Shown: positions 8,833 to 16,416, counted from the first letter of the stretch. The stretch is 29,094 nucleotides of DNA from an uncultured Bacteroidota bacterium (GCA_913056475.1 CAJXMS010000002.1:1-29094), one strand, 5' to 3'. Program-made: numbers and translations. The notes: generated by a model not told the origin, from the sequence alone.

Positions 8833-9294
8833 CTAAAATTCTATTTCTACGGTTAGCTCTTTGACCTCCTTTAGAGGCCATTGTTCTTGCTTGGTCACGG
8901 TGCGTTTGCCTTTGCCCACCGGTTTGGGTTCTCTTTGCTTCCATTCTAAAGTAAGGACTTCATCTTCAAAGTGAGTCAAGCGAGCTTCTTTCTTTTCACC
9001 GTTGATCCCGAGCAACTTCACTTTTCTTCCTACATTTTGCGCATACTGCTGGGGCACTCTCAGCGGTTTACCTACCCCGGGGGAGGTGAGCGTAAGCTCA
9101 AAGTCTTCTTCATCGCGATTGAGCCTATCTTCCAGGGCCCGGCTCAGCTCACTCAATTCCCCCAGCGTTATCCCAGCCGGCGTATCCGCCTCCACGTGAA
9201 TGCGGGCATCATCCGTCACCGAGCACTCCACTAGGAAAGCCTCTTTTTGCTCCAGCAGTTCCTTAATTTTAGACTCAATCAGGCGCGCATCCAT
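8833..9294 (-). CDS. rimP: Ribosome maturation factor RimP
   Basis: RimP assists 30S subunit maturation. The 153-residue product has the family layout: an N-terminal alpha/beta domain (EQKEAFLVECSVTDDARIHVEADT, here spanning about 15-38), the conserved LSRALEDRLNRDEEDFELTLTSPGVGKPL region split over about 48-79, and a C-terminal Sm-like beta-barrel ending VKELTVEIEF. The ATG at 9294 follows a leader that contains a strong hairpin (9313-9333) and a TATATTTG box (9345-9352). It is the first gene of rimP-nusA-infB, an order conserved across many bacteria. Confidence 0.96.
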   Translation of the reverse strand: MDARLIESKIKELLEQKEAFLVECSVTDDARIHVEADTPAGITLGELSELSRALEDRLNRDEEDFELTLTSPGVGKPLRVPQQYAQNVGRKVKLLGINGEKKEARLTHFEDEVLTLEWKQREPKPVGKGKRTVTKQEQWPLKEVKELTVEIEF

Positions 9295-9312
9295 GGATGT
9301 AAGCTAATAAAA

Positions 9313-9333
9313 GAGGGGACAATAAGTCCCCTC
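9313..9333 (-). promoter_or_regulatory. Perfect 8-bp hairpin in the rimP-nusA-infB leader
   Basis: On the minus strand GAGGGGAC-TTATT-GTCCCCTC forms a perfect 8-bp stem with a 5-base loop, followed by TTTTATTA. It lies between the TATATTTG box and the rimP ATG, 18 bases before the start codon, so it would be in the 5' untranslated RNA. The shape is like an attenuator or a short intrinsic terminator and could regulate the operon, whose product NusA acts on such structures. The regulatory role is inferred. Confidence 0.7.
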
Positions 9334-9344
9334 CAATGAGGGTG

Positions 9345-9352
9345 CAAATATA
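9345..9352 (-). promoter_or_regulatory. Putative -7 box TATATTTG of the rimP-nusA-infB promoter
   Basis: On the minus strand TATATTTG matches TAnnTTTG exactly, about 50 bases before the rimP ATG and just upstream of the leader hairpin. I found no good TTTG -33 box at standard spacing; the upstream DNA is the end of the sirtuin gene. Confidence 0.55.
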
Positions 9353-9377
9353 TGAAATGTTCTTACGCTGACGAGGC

Positions 9378-10109
9378 TCAAGGCGCTGCTTCCACCTGGG
9401 CCATAAAATGACGCATACCATCGCTGGCTCCTACCGGCCAATGGAGGCCATTGGGAATGTCCATTTGCCCCAGTTCCGCGGAAGGGTCTATAATCAATTT
9501 AGGGAGGGCCTCCGGCGCCCAGCTTACCAGTCCAGCGGCGGGATACACTTGCAGGCTGGTGCCTATTACCAAGAGATAATCCGCCTCATTAACCAGCCTT
9601 TCCGCCTCTTCCATGGCGGGTACAGCTTCGCCAAACCAGACCACTTTGGGCCGCAACTGCTTGCCATGGGCACAGGTAGCGCCCCAGGGTATCTCACCCG
9701 TTAGCTCATACTCCAGGGCGGGATTTACGCTGCTGCAAGCTTTATTAAGCTGCCCATGCAGATGCAAGACCCGTTCGCTCCCCGCCCTTTCGTGCAGGTC
9801 GTCGACGTTCTGAGTTATCACCTTTACCTCGCAGTAGGCCGCAAGTTTGGCCAGGGCCAAATGTGCTTCATTTGGCCGGCAGCTTTTCATTTGCCGGATA
9901 CGCTCGTTGTAAAAACCAAGCACTTTCCGGGGGGCGCGTTGCCAAGCCTCGGGGGTGGCTACTTCCTCGATTGAATATTGCTCCCATAAACCGCCCTTAT
10001 CCCGAAAAGTACTAATCCCACTTTCGGTGCTGATACCAGAGCCGGTAAAAACCACCAAACGGTCGGTTTTTTTCAGCTTAGGGGGCGTGGGTAAAGCTTC
10101 GCTTGTCAT
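9378..10109 (-). CDS. cobB: NAD-dependent deacylase, SIRT5-like sirtuin without zinc cysteines
   Basis: Sirtuins remove acyl groups from lysine using NAD. In this 243-residue protein the NAD-binding motif GSGISTESGISTFRD (about 23-37), TQNVDDLHERAG (99-110) and catalytic His118 in LHLHG are all present, as are WFGEAVP and GTSLQVYPAAG near the C-terminus. Tyr67 and Arg70 (YNER) match the YxxR pair that marks SIRT5-class enzymes preferring succinyl or malonyl lysine. The small domain that normally carries four zinc-binding cysteines has only Cys125 and Cys146 and no CxxC pairs. The start is ATG 10109, with about 15 residues before the fold, and I see no clear promoter. Its end lies just upstream of the rimP promoter. 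A cluster of CATTTGGCC-type half-sites falls within the PNEAHLALAKL coding segment. Confidence 0.93.
   Translation of the reverse strand: MTSEALPTPPKLKKTDRLVVFTGSGISTESGISTFRDKGGLWEQYSIEEVATPEAWQRAPRKVLGFYNERIRQMKSCRPNEAHLALAKLAAYCEVKVITQNVDDLHERAGSERVLHLHGQLNKACSSVNPALEYELTGEIPWGATCAHGKQLRPKVVWFGEAVPAMEEAERLVNEADYLLVIGTSLQVYPAAGLVSWAPEALPKLIIDPSAELGQMDIPNGLHWPVGASDGMRHFMAQVEAAP
9846..9877. repeat. Three clustered TTTGGCC half-sites inside the sirtuin gene
   Basis: Reading plus, TTTGGCC (9846-9852) and GGCCAAATG (9855-9863) form one inverted pair. GGCCAAATG and CATTTGGCC (9869-9877) form a second, perfect 9-bp pair with the 5-base spacer TGCTT. The last half-site continues as CCGGCAG-like sequence, as in the left arm at 4075-4093. 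The DNA encodes PNEAHLALAKL, which is conserved in sirtuins, so amino-acid constraint may explain part of the pattern. Confidence 0.6.
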
Positions 10110-10241
10110 AATCCTGTTTGTGGCTCTTCTTTATTCCATTACGGTCGTTCGTATCCCTCCCTAGTACCTTTTTTGTCACCAGCGAAGCGCTCACCCCTTG
10201 TGCCATCAGCTAGATTGGGCAATGGCGAAGAACCTGCCAAA

Positions 10242-10265
10242 GGGCGCAGGCTCCACCTGCTGCCC
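10242..10265. repeat. Stem-loop GGGC-GCAGG/CCTGC-T-GCCC
   Basis: Nine base pairs with one bulged T and a 5-base loop (CTCCA). No T-run follows on either strand, so it is not a typical terminator. It has no evident similarity to the TTTGGCC repeats. Role unknown. Confidence 0.45.
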
Positions 10266-10381
10266 TGCGGGCGTGGCCTTCAACAAAGGCATGAGGGGGC
10301 ACATTACCAAAAATCTGCGCATATCAACCGTTCGTCTAAAATTTTGCGCCGGGCCGCCGCCCCGCAACGTAGATTTGGCTG

Positions 10382-10389
10382 TACTTTTG
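10382..10389 (+). promoter_or_regulatory. Putative -7 box TACTTTTG for the receiver-HEAT-GT2 unit
   Basis: TACTTTTG matches TAnnTTTG and lies 27 bases before the ATG of the receiver gene. A -33 box at the expected distance is not obvious. Confidence 0.45.
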
Positions 10390-10416
10390 AAGGATTAAAC
10401 AAATCCACCCCGTCCG

Positions 10417-10791
10417 ATGAGCGATAAAACAAAAATACTAATTGTAGACGATGAGCCACTCATCCGCGATGCGCTGGCCTTTAAATTAACCAAGGATGGC
10501 TACGAAGTAGAAACCGCAGAAGACGGCGAAAAGGCCATCCAAAAGATAGAAGCACAAGAGTATGCTATCATCATCTCCGACATTATGATGCCCTTCATAA
10601 GCGGTTTTGAGCTGGTTAAAATCCTGAAGGAACGCGGCACGGATGCGCCGGTACTGATGCTCACCTCTCTTAACTCTGAAACTGCGGTGCTAAAAGCTTT
10701 TGACCTGGGGGCCGATGACTTTATGACCAAACCTTTCAGCCCCAATGAACTATCCGTGCGGATTAAAAAGCTTTTGAAAAGCAAAAAGTAA
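10417..10791 (+). CDS. Stand-alone response-regulator receiver domain
   Basis: The 124-residue protein is a complete CheY-like receiver with no output domain. The acidic pair Asp11-Asp12, phosphoacceptor Asp55 (SDIMMP), Thr83 (MLTS) and Lys105 (TKPF) are all in place, so it should be phosphorylatable. It must signal by binding another protein. The next two genes (a membrane-anchored helical-repeat protein and a membrane glycosyltransferase) follow with almost no spacing, three bases and then an overlap, making them the likely targets. No sensor kinase is adjacent; the large hybrid kinase at 24260 is on the same strand but far away, and any link is speculative. The start ATG 10417 is preceded by TACTTTTG at 10382. 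Confidence 0.93.
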   Translation: MSDKTKILIVDDEPLIRDALAFKLTKDGYEVETAEDGEKAIQKIEAQEYAIIISDIMMPFISGFELVKILKERGTDAPVLMLTSLNSETAVLKAFDLGADDFMTKPFSPNELSVRIKKLLKSKK

Positions 10792-10794
10792 GTG

Positions 10795-11910
10795 ATGTCG
10801 CTCCTCTCCGAAATATATTACTTCTTCCTGGCCCAAGAAACAAGGTTTCAGGTAGCTATTGTGCTGGTGCTGATCATGCTCGTGTTGGCCGGGGTCCTGG
10901 CGCTGATCGTATTGCGAGAGCGAACCCGTAAAAACCGGCGAGAAGAGCGCGAGCAAAACATTCGCCGCAGGGTGGAGCCCATCCTCCAGGAAGTAGCCTT
11001 CAGCGAACAGGAATCGGAAGAATTTAAAGATGCAGCCCAGCGGATTAATAAACTGATTCAATCCCGCTACCACCGCCAGTCCAATAAAAATATCCTCAAC
11101 GAACTCATCCTTTATTATCACCGCAACCTTGGGGGAGAGGCAGCCAAACGCCTTCAGGAGCTTTATCGGCAAACAGGGCTCAAACGAACCCAACTGGACC
11201 ACCTTAAAAACGGAGACTGGCACTTCAAAGCCAAGGCCATATCAGACCTGAGCAATATGCGCATGGCCGAAACCCTCTACGAAATACTCGCCTACACCGA
11301 TGATGACAACCTCAACGTCCGGAATGAAGCCCAGTATGCGGCCGTTAAACTGGGCGGTAAAAAAGCCCTAAACTTCCTGGACGAGCTAAAGAGTCCGCTC
11401 AGCGACTGGCAACAAATCAGGCTGCTGGATCAAAGCTTGCGGCAAGATTACCAACTTATAGAAGAAGTGGACACCTGGCTCAAAAGCGAGAATGAATCTG
11501 TGGTGAAATTTGCCTTGCGCTTGGTTCGCAACTTGAATCAGTATCAGGAAATAGATCAAATCATTAAACTCCTTTACCACAAAAGCATTGGCGTACAGAT
11601 TCAGGCGGTAAAAACTTGTGAGGAACTATCCGCTACCAAAAGTCTGGAAAACCTGCACGAAATTTTTGAGCTAACTAAAAACGTGAAACTCAAAACCCAA
11701 ATTCTCCGAGCGCTCGGGGAGCTAGGGGGTCCCAAAGAAGCTGGTTTCCTACGAGAGGTTATCATCACCGAAAAGCACTACGACATAAGCTTTGAAGCAG
11801 CCCGCTCCCTCAAAAGAATGGGACGGCAAGATATGCTCCAGGCTACCAATGGAAATCTTACCCCCCAAAATCAGGGGATAGTAAAGCACATACTGGATGA
11901 ACGAATTTGA
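10795..11910 (+). CDS. Membrane-anchored HEAT-like helical-repeat protein
   Basis: The 371-residue protein has one membrane helix (about residues 17-41, VAIVLVLIMLVLAGVLALIV). A basic stretch (RERTRKNRREER) follows, which predicts a cytoplasmic body. The remainder is all-helical with HEAT-like repeats, for example around NLNVRNEAQYAAVKLGGKKA, SIGVQIQAVKTCEELSATKS and DISFEAARSLKRMG. Such repeats are protein-binding scaffolds and I see no catalytic motif. ATG 10795 comes three bases after the receiver stop; an in-frame GTG at 10792 is an alternative. The 3' end overlaps the glycosyltransferase start by 14 bases, indicating translational coupling. By position it could link the phosphorylated receiver to the glycosyltransferase; this is inference. 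Confidence 0.82.
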   Translation: MSLLSEIYYFFLAQETRFQVAIVLVLIMLVLAGVLALIVLRERTRKNRREEREQNIRRRVEPILQEVAFSEQESEEFKDAAQRINKLIQSRYHRQSNKNILNELILYYHRNLGGEAAKRLQELYRQTGLKRTQLDHLKNGDWHFKAKAISDLSNMRMAETLYEILAYTDDDNLNVRNEAQYAAVKLGGKKALNFLDELKSPLSDWQQIRLLDQSLRQDYQLIEEVDTWLKSENESVVKFALRLVRNLNQYQEIDQIIKLLYHKSIGVQIQAVKTCEELSATKSLENLHEIFELTKNVKLKTQILRALGELGGPKEAGFLREVIITEKHYDISFEAARSLKRMGRQDMLQATNGNLTPQNQGIVKHILDERI

Positions 11911-13414
11911 TGCTACTTATTCCCTGGTAGACATTCTGGTCTACATCTTCTATTTCATCGTTTACGGCTATACCATTTTTGTGATGACCTCCTACCTGGT
12001 GCTGGGTATCATAAGCACCATTCAGGCCAGAAAGTACCTTAAACGAAACACCTACACGGACTATCTCAATATTCTCCAAAGTCCCGAAGCGCCTACCCTT
12101 TCTATTCTGGCCCCCGCTTTCAATGAGGAGAATACGATAATAGACAACGTTCGCTCCCTTCTCAATATTCATTATCCCAACTACGAGGTGGTGGTGGTAA
12201 ATGATGGCAGTAAAGACCGAACCCTGGTAAAACTGATTGAGGAATACGAGCTCGAGGCGGTAGACTATTCCATCAACTATAACCTCAAAACCAGCAAAAT
12301 AAAAGCGGTTTATAAGTCCCGCAACGATTCCCACAGCAACCTGGTGGTAGTGGATAAAGAAAACGGAGGTAAGTCCGATGCCCTGAACGCCGCCCTCAAC
12401 GTGTCCAGTAATGACTACACCCTAAATATAGACGTGGACTGTGTCCTGGAAGAAGATATTCTACTCAAATTGATGAAACCCTTCCTGGAGGAAACAGATC
12501 AGCAAATGATCGCCTCTGGCGGGGTGGTGCGGATTGCCAATAACTGTAAAGTAGAAAAAGGCCGGGTTACAGAGGTCAATGTTCCCAATAAGCTCATAAG
12601 CCAGTTTCAAACCCTGGAGTACCTCCGTTCTTTCCTGCTCGCTCGTGTAGCCTGGGGTAATTTGGATGGTTTGCTCCTTATTAGCGGCGCTATCGGGGTA
12701 TTCCAAAAGGAAATTGTGATCGCCTGTGGGGGATACGACCGGGATACCATAGGGGAAGACATGGAGCTTACCGTGCGCATGCGCCGCTACGCGCGTGAAA
12801 AAAACATCGACTATACCATCGGCTTTGTTCCCGATCCGCTCTGCTGGACCGAGGTACCCGAGTCCTGGAGTGTGCTTAGGCGGCAGCGGAATCGCTGGGC
12901 AAGAGGCTCTATCGAAACCCTGCTCTCTCATAAAAGACTTTTTTTCAATCCCTTTTACGGGAAAATTGGCCTGATCAGCTACCCCTACTGGCTGCTTTTT
13001 GAGTGGCTGGCGCCCTTGATAGAATTTATCGGCATTGCCCTCTTAATCATCTTTTCTCTCCTGGGTGTGGTCAACGTGAGCTTTTTCTACCTAATGCTCT
13101 TCTTAATCTATGGCTTTACGGTGGCCTTTACCATAGCTACCCTCTACATTGAAGAAATCACCTATTTCCAGTATAAAAAACGGCGGCAACTGCTAAAGCT
13201 CTTGCTGGCAGGCTTACTGGAACCCATCATTTATCACCCTTTCATGGTTTTTTCCGCCGTCACCGGAAACTGGGATTACTTTTTTGAAGGTAAATCCAAC
13301 TGGGGCCAAATGAAGCGAGAAGGTTTTTCCAAACCCAAAGGAGGGGGAAGAAAAATAACCCGTGAGGCGCCTGCCCAGCCCATCCAAAGGCAACGGAAAT
13401 TGCGAAGCACCTAA
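11897..13414 (+). CDS. Processive family-2 membrane glycosyltransferase (PgaC/cellulose-synthase-like)
   Basis: This 505-residue enzyme is predicted to polymerise a sugar chain from a nucleotide-sugar and move it across the inner membrane. N-terminal membrane segments (about 10-42) precede the GT-A domain. The domain has NDGS (Asp103), the DxD pair Asp179-Val-Asp181, GED (Glu287-Asp288, catalytic base region) and QRNRW (Gln330 to Trp334), the full D,D,D,QxxRW signature of processive GT2 enzymes. Three or four hydrophobic segments follow (about 362-392, 394-418, 433-455), then a basic Pro-rich tail. It resembles poly-N-acetylglucosamine synthases more than glycoprotein transferases, but the substrate cannot be read from sequence. 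It has no PilZ domain for cyclic-di-GMP. It overlaps the HEAT-like gene by 14 bases. No export porin or deacetylase gene follows. Confidence 0.9.
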   Translation: MNEFDATYSLVDILVYIFYFIVYGYTIFVMTSYLVLGIISTIQARKYLKRNTYTDYLNILQSPEAPTLSILAPAFNEENTIIDNVRSLLNIHYPNYEVVVVNDGSKDRTLVKLIEEYELEAVDYSINYNLKTSKIKAVYKSRNDSHSNLVVVDKENGGKSDALNAALNVSSNDYTLNIDVDCVLEEDILLKLMKPFLEETDQQMIASGGVVRIANNCKVEKGRVTEVNVPNKLISQFQTLEYLRSFLLARVAWGNLDGLLLISGAIGVFQKEIVIACGGYDRDTIGEDMELTVRMRRYAREKNIDYTIGFVPDPLCWTEVPESWSVLRRQRNRWARGSIETLLSHKRLFFNPFYGKIGLISYPYWLLFEWLAPLIEFIGIALLIIFSLLGVVNVSFFYLMLFLIYGFTVAFTIATLYIEEITYFQYKKRRQLLKLLLAGLLEPIIYHPFMVFSAVTGNWDYFFEGKSNWGQMKREGFSKPKGGGRKITREAPAQPIQRQRKLRST

Positions 13415-13822
13415 ACTTTCCCCGCTACTCCCTGGGCTAATGATCTCCTCCTTTCACGGAGAGCGAACGCATCACCTACCGATTGCTCCATGGAAATTCG
13501 GAGCACTTTCCTCGCTGGCCTTTCATTTGCCCGAGCTCAGTAAGCAAACTGCCTCTCGCTCCCCACGGAACAAACTCGCTGCCAGAAAAGGGTATTAAAA
13601 CTCCTGATCCAAAAACCTAAGGACCATTGCCCCCTCGCTTGGCTTTTTCCCGTAAGCCTTGTCTGGCCCCGGCAAAGATGACTGAAAGCCCTATTGATCA
13701 TCCAGTTACAGGACCAGCAGCAAGTCCGCTCCCGGCGGTATAGACGCTGGCGGGCTGCGGTATTTAGCTGAGCCCCAGCTCGTATGGAAGGGTCTTGAGG
13801 GTTTGGGCTACGGCCCGCCCGT
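13415..13822. other. 408-base intergenic region between two convergent genes
   Basis: No convincing gene, RNA or repeat. A few weak stem-loops are possible, such as AGCTG...CAGCT near 13768 and TCTCC...GGAGA near 13443, without T-runs. An open frame overlapping the glycosyltransferase end in another phase (to 13598) has no recognisable content. Confidence 0.5.
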
Positions 13823-16219
13823 TTAAAATTTAACCAACCAGGCCCGCGGGTAGCTTTTCAGAATAGCAGAGAAGGAAGTATCTGCCGCGCGCATATCATC
13901 ATAGGAAGCATACACCACTCGATAGGTATCGTACTTCGGGATATAAACGACCATGCCATCAGGACTATCAATCTTGTTAAGCAACTGATCGGCATCGCTG
14001 GGCCTGGCAAAACTGCCCAAAATAATTCGGTAACGGTCTTCCAGCTCCAGGTTGGTTGGGTAATCTCCCGCTTGCGCTGCATCATCCAGGGAGCTGCTCA
14101 GGTCGGCTCCGGTACTTTTGGAGGAAGATGTTTCCGCTTTTTGCGATGCCGCTGCTTTCCGGGAATCCTTTGCTGGGGTGCCGGGCCTCTCTTGCTCAGG
14201 GCCATCGGCCACCCGCGCTCCCACTCGGAAGCGAGCCTCCATGGCCTCGCGAGAAGCTCGAGGGCTGGCTGAAGAAGGAGCAGGTTCACTCTTCTGCGCC
14301 CGCTCCGTGGCTACTTTAGTGCTTTGAGGCACAGGGTCTGGTTCCGGGCGGGCCTCTTTTGAGGGCGCCTTAGGGGTGTTTTCCTCTTTTGGGGGCGCTT
14401 CTTTCTCTTCTACCGGCTCCGGTGATTTCTGAAGCGTGGCGCTCTTTTCCTTTGCTGGCCGTGAGGCACTTTCCGGCGATGCTTGATCATCGCTTGAGGA
14501 AACCGGTTTTGCAGCCGGGGCAGGGCTCCTTTGGCCGGCAGGCCCAAAACGCGCACCTCGCTGAAAAAAGCGGGTGGAAATAGGGTTTTGTATATTTTCC
14601 GGGCTATTTTTTTCCGCTCGCTTTTGAGCTGTCCGGTCTTTATCCGGGGAGGGCGTTTTTACGGCCGGTTTTACCGCTTCATTGGGGCCATCTTTTAGGT
14701 AATCTTCGAGGCGGGCATTAATTTGAAAATCCCGGGCGCTATCGGTTACGAGGTTGCTATCGGCGTTTAATCGGTTATTGCGGCGGAGTATGCGCTCGAG
14801 GGTATCATACGGGGCTTGCTGGTCAAGGAACACGGTATCACCCAATTCTCCCACGTAATAACCACTTTTTTGGGCGTTTCGAAGCTGAATTTGCAAGACG
14901 GAGTCTCGGTAGGCTTCTTCCAGATACTCCGTTCCCAGAATGATATTGGGGTCATAATCGCGGTAACTAGTGCCCACGCCTACATTGGGATAGGGAATGC
15001 CGTAGCGCTGATAATATCCCTCATAGCGGCGGTGAACAGGTGGCAAGGCACGCGTGGGCTCGAGCGTGTCTTTGCGCTCTCGGTATTCCTCAAATATGGT
15101 GGTAATGGTGGGTAAATAATATTCCCAAAAGAATTTGTTGCGGTCTAGGCGACTGCGATTGTTGTAGAAAAACTTGCGCAAGTACTGGGAACCGGCAAAA
15201 TAAGACAAGCCGAAGGGTACGGGATTATCGGCCCAGTCGCCACAGAAATAGTAGCGCAGACCTTCCTGTGCATCGCTTATCATGGCCGGAAACTCATTAG
15301 GAAGGTGGAGGGAATCTAGGAGGGAATCACCGCGGCTGGTAACGTGGATTTTGTAGGTAGCTTCGATGTCGGCGCTATCCTTGGCAAAGGTGATATCAAA
15401 CCAGTAGGGAAAGCGAATGTACTGGGGTACCCCATAACGCTTTTGGGTAGCCTCCGGAGCATTGAGAATAGGCACCGGGTGGGCGAGGTGACGATCGCCC
15501 CGAAGCACGCGGATCACATTGGTTTCATGGATCAGCACTATTCCGGGCACATCCGGATAGGCAAATGGACGCCCGTAACTCCTTTTGTGGAGGCGCCGCA
15601 TCCAGCGCGGAATATCGGTATTGACCACCGTATCGAGCGAATGGTAGTACCGCCCGGTCCAGCCGGTTACATCCAGTTCCAGTAGGCGCTCCATTTTGAA
15701 GCGCAGCTCCAGTGGGGTAGGCGAGGCCAGGGTATTAAATTCGGTAATGGTAAGCTTGCGGTTCTTGTACATCTGGCGAAAGAGCTGGTAAGACTCATCG
15801 GTAAGACCGCCGTATACAAGAGGGGAACGCTCGTTTATTTCGCGGCCATAAACCCACTCGTTGCGGTAAATGCCATAAGTATCACTGTAATAGAGCCAGT
15901 CCAGGGCTTGGGAAAGGCTATCGAGTTCGCGATAATTATAAATGGTAAGGTCTCGAACCACGTATTCCGGCCGGTTGATCGGAAAAAAGCCGTAATAGTC
16001 TTCTTTCAGATCGTACTGGGAACCGTCCGGTTCTACGAGCTTTTCGTGGGTAAGTATCCAGTTGATGCTGCGATGCTCCTGCCCAGAGCGATCAAAAACC
16101 GTTTTATCAACGATCAATCCCGGGAAAACTGTTTTGGGCCAGAAAAACCAAACCAGGAAGCTCCAGAAAGGTATCAGGATAATGAAAAAGAAAATAAGCT
16201 TTCTTCCGAGGTATTTCAC
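13823..16219 (-). CDS. Large single-pass envelope protein of unknown function with disordered linker and C-terminal SPOR domain
   Basis: I do not recognise the main domain. From GTG 16219 the 798-residue protein begins VKYLGRKLIFFF with one membrane helix (about 6-30). A soluble domain of about 500 residues follows, with aromatic-rich motifs such as GIVLIHETNVIRVLRG, RFPYWFDITF, YYFCGDWADNP and FFWEYYLPTITTIFEE. Residues of about 525-715 are low complexity (Pro, Ala, Glu, Lys, Ser) and probably disordered. The last 75 residues are SPOR-like (YRIILGSFARPSDADQLL, then TYRVVYASYDDMRAADTSF). The topology suggests an inner-membrane anchor with the body in the periplasm and SPOR binding septal glycan, so a divisome-linked role is plausible. 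A longer frame from TTG 16261 exists but its added residues look unlike protein. A good promoter match lies at 16285-16314, and ftsX is divergent. Confidence 0.8.
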   Translation of the reverse strand: MKYLGRKLIFFFIILIPFWSFLVWFFWPKTVFPGLIVDKTVFDRSGQEHRSINWILTHEKLVEPDGSQYDLKEDYYGFFPINRPEYVVRDLTIYNYRELDSLSQALDWLYYSDTYGIYRNEWVYGREINERSPLVYGGLTDESYQLFRQMYKNRKLTITEFNTLASPTPLELRFKMERLLELDVTGWTGRYYHSLDTVVNTDIPRWMRRLHKRSYGRPFAYPDVPGIVLIHETNVIRVLRGDRHLAHPVPILNAPEATQKRYGVPQYIRFPYWFDITFAKDSADIEATYKIHVTSRGDSLLDSLHLPNEFPAMISDAQEGLRYYFCGDWADNPVPFGLSYFAGSQYLRKFFYNNRSRLDRNKFFWEYYLPTITTIFEEYRERKDTLEPTRALPPVHRRYEGYYQRYGIPYPNVGVGTSYRDYDPNIILGTEYLEEAYRDSVLQIQLRNAQKSGYYVGELGDTVFLDQQAPYDTLERILRRNNRLNADSNLVTDSARDFQINARLEDYLKDGPNEAVKPAVKTPSPDKDRTAQKRAEKNSPENIQNPISTRFFQRGARFGPAGQRSPAPAAKPVSSSDDQASPESASRPAKEKSATLQKSPEPVEEKEAPPKEENTPKAPSKEARPEPDPVPQSTKVATERAQKSEPAPSSASPRASREAMEARFRVGARVADGPEQERPGTPAKDSRKAAASQKAETSSSKSTGADLSSSLDDAAQAGDYPTNLELEDRYRIILGSFARPSDADQLLNKIDSPDGMVVYIPKYDTYRVVYASYDDMRAADTSFSAILKSYPRAWLVKF
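14530..14548. repeat. TTTGGCCGGCAGGCCCAAA, related to the left arm at 4075, in the linker of the SPOR protein
   Basis: Fifteen bases, TTTGGCCGGCAGGCC, are identical to part of the left arm at 4075-4093, and the flanks complete an imperfect inverted repeat (TTTGGCC/GGCCCAAA). It encodes FGPAGQ in the disordered linker, where an inserted or evolving element would be tolerated. Confidence 0.4.
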
Positions 16220-16284
16220 AATTTGATTGGTTTTTCTGGTGCAGGCCAAAGGGCACGACAAGAGCCCGTCCCCTATCCTGGCAG

Positions 16285-16314
16285 CGAATATAGAACATTC
16301 CTATTGGTTTCAAA
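16285..16314 (-). promoter_or_regulatory. Bacteroidota-type promoter TTTG-N18-TATATTCG for the large SPOR protein
   Basis: On the minus strand TTTG (16311-16314) is followed after 18 bases by TATATTCG (16285-16292), close to the TTTG-N19-TAnnTTTG consensus. It lies about 66 bases upstream of GTG 16219, supporting that start over the TTG at 16261. This is the best two-part promoter match I found in the window. Confidence 0.6.
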
Positions 16315-16416
16315 TGTAGAAGCGCCCCGCGCTTCCAACAACTATTTGTAGACAGGAGGTCTGATTTTTTCGACAAACGGGGAATGACCCTACCCCGACA
16401 GGCCAAAACCTTTTGC

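Larger units (their letters stand above)
10110..10416. other. Intergenic region between the sirtuin and the receiver gene
   Basis: About 300 bases lie between two divergent genes. I see one stem-loop (10242-10265) and a TAnnTTTG box for the rightward gene (10382-10389). Short open frames here have no recognisable content and unusual composition (Arg/Pro/Gly rich); I do not regard them as genes. Confidence 0.6.

Noticed and set aside
9438..9454. Inverted repeat CCAATGG-AGG-CCATTGG in the sirtuin gene
   Set aside because: Seven-base arms in coding sequence; it lacks the CATTTGGCC word and could arise by chance.
10173..10427. 84-codon open frame before the receiver gene
   Set aside because: Overlaps the receiver start, contains a stem-loop, and has Arg/Pro-rich content without any motif.
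13362..13598. 78-codon open frame running out of the glycosyltransferase end
   Set aside because: It is in another phase of the glycosyltransferase gene and has no recognisable content.
16220..16261. TTG start giving 14 more residues to the large SPOR protein
   Set aside because: The added residues (SCPLACTRKTNQ) look unlike a protein start, and GTG 16219 begins directly at the membrane-anchor segment.
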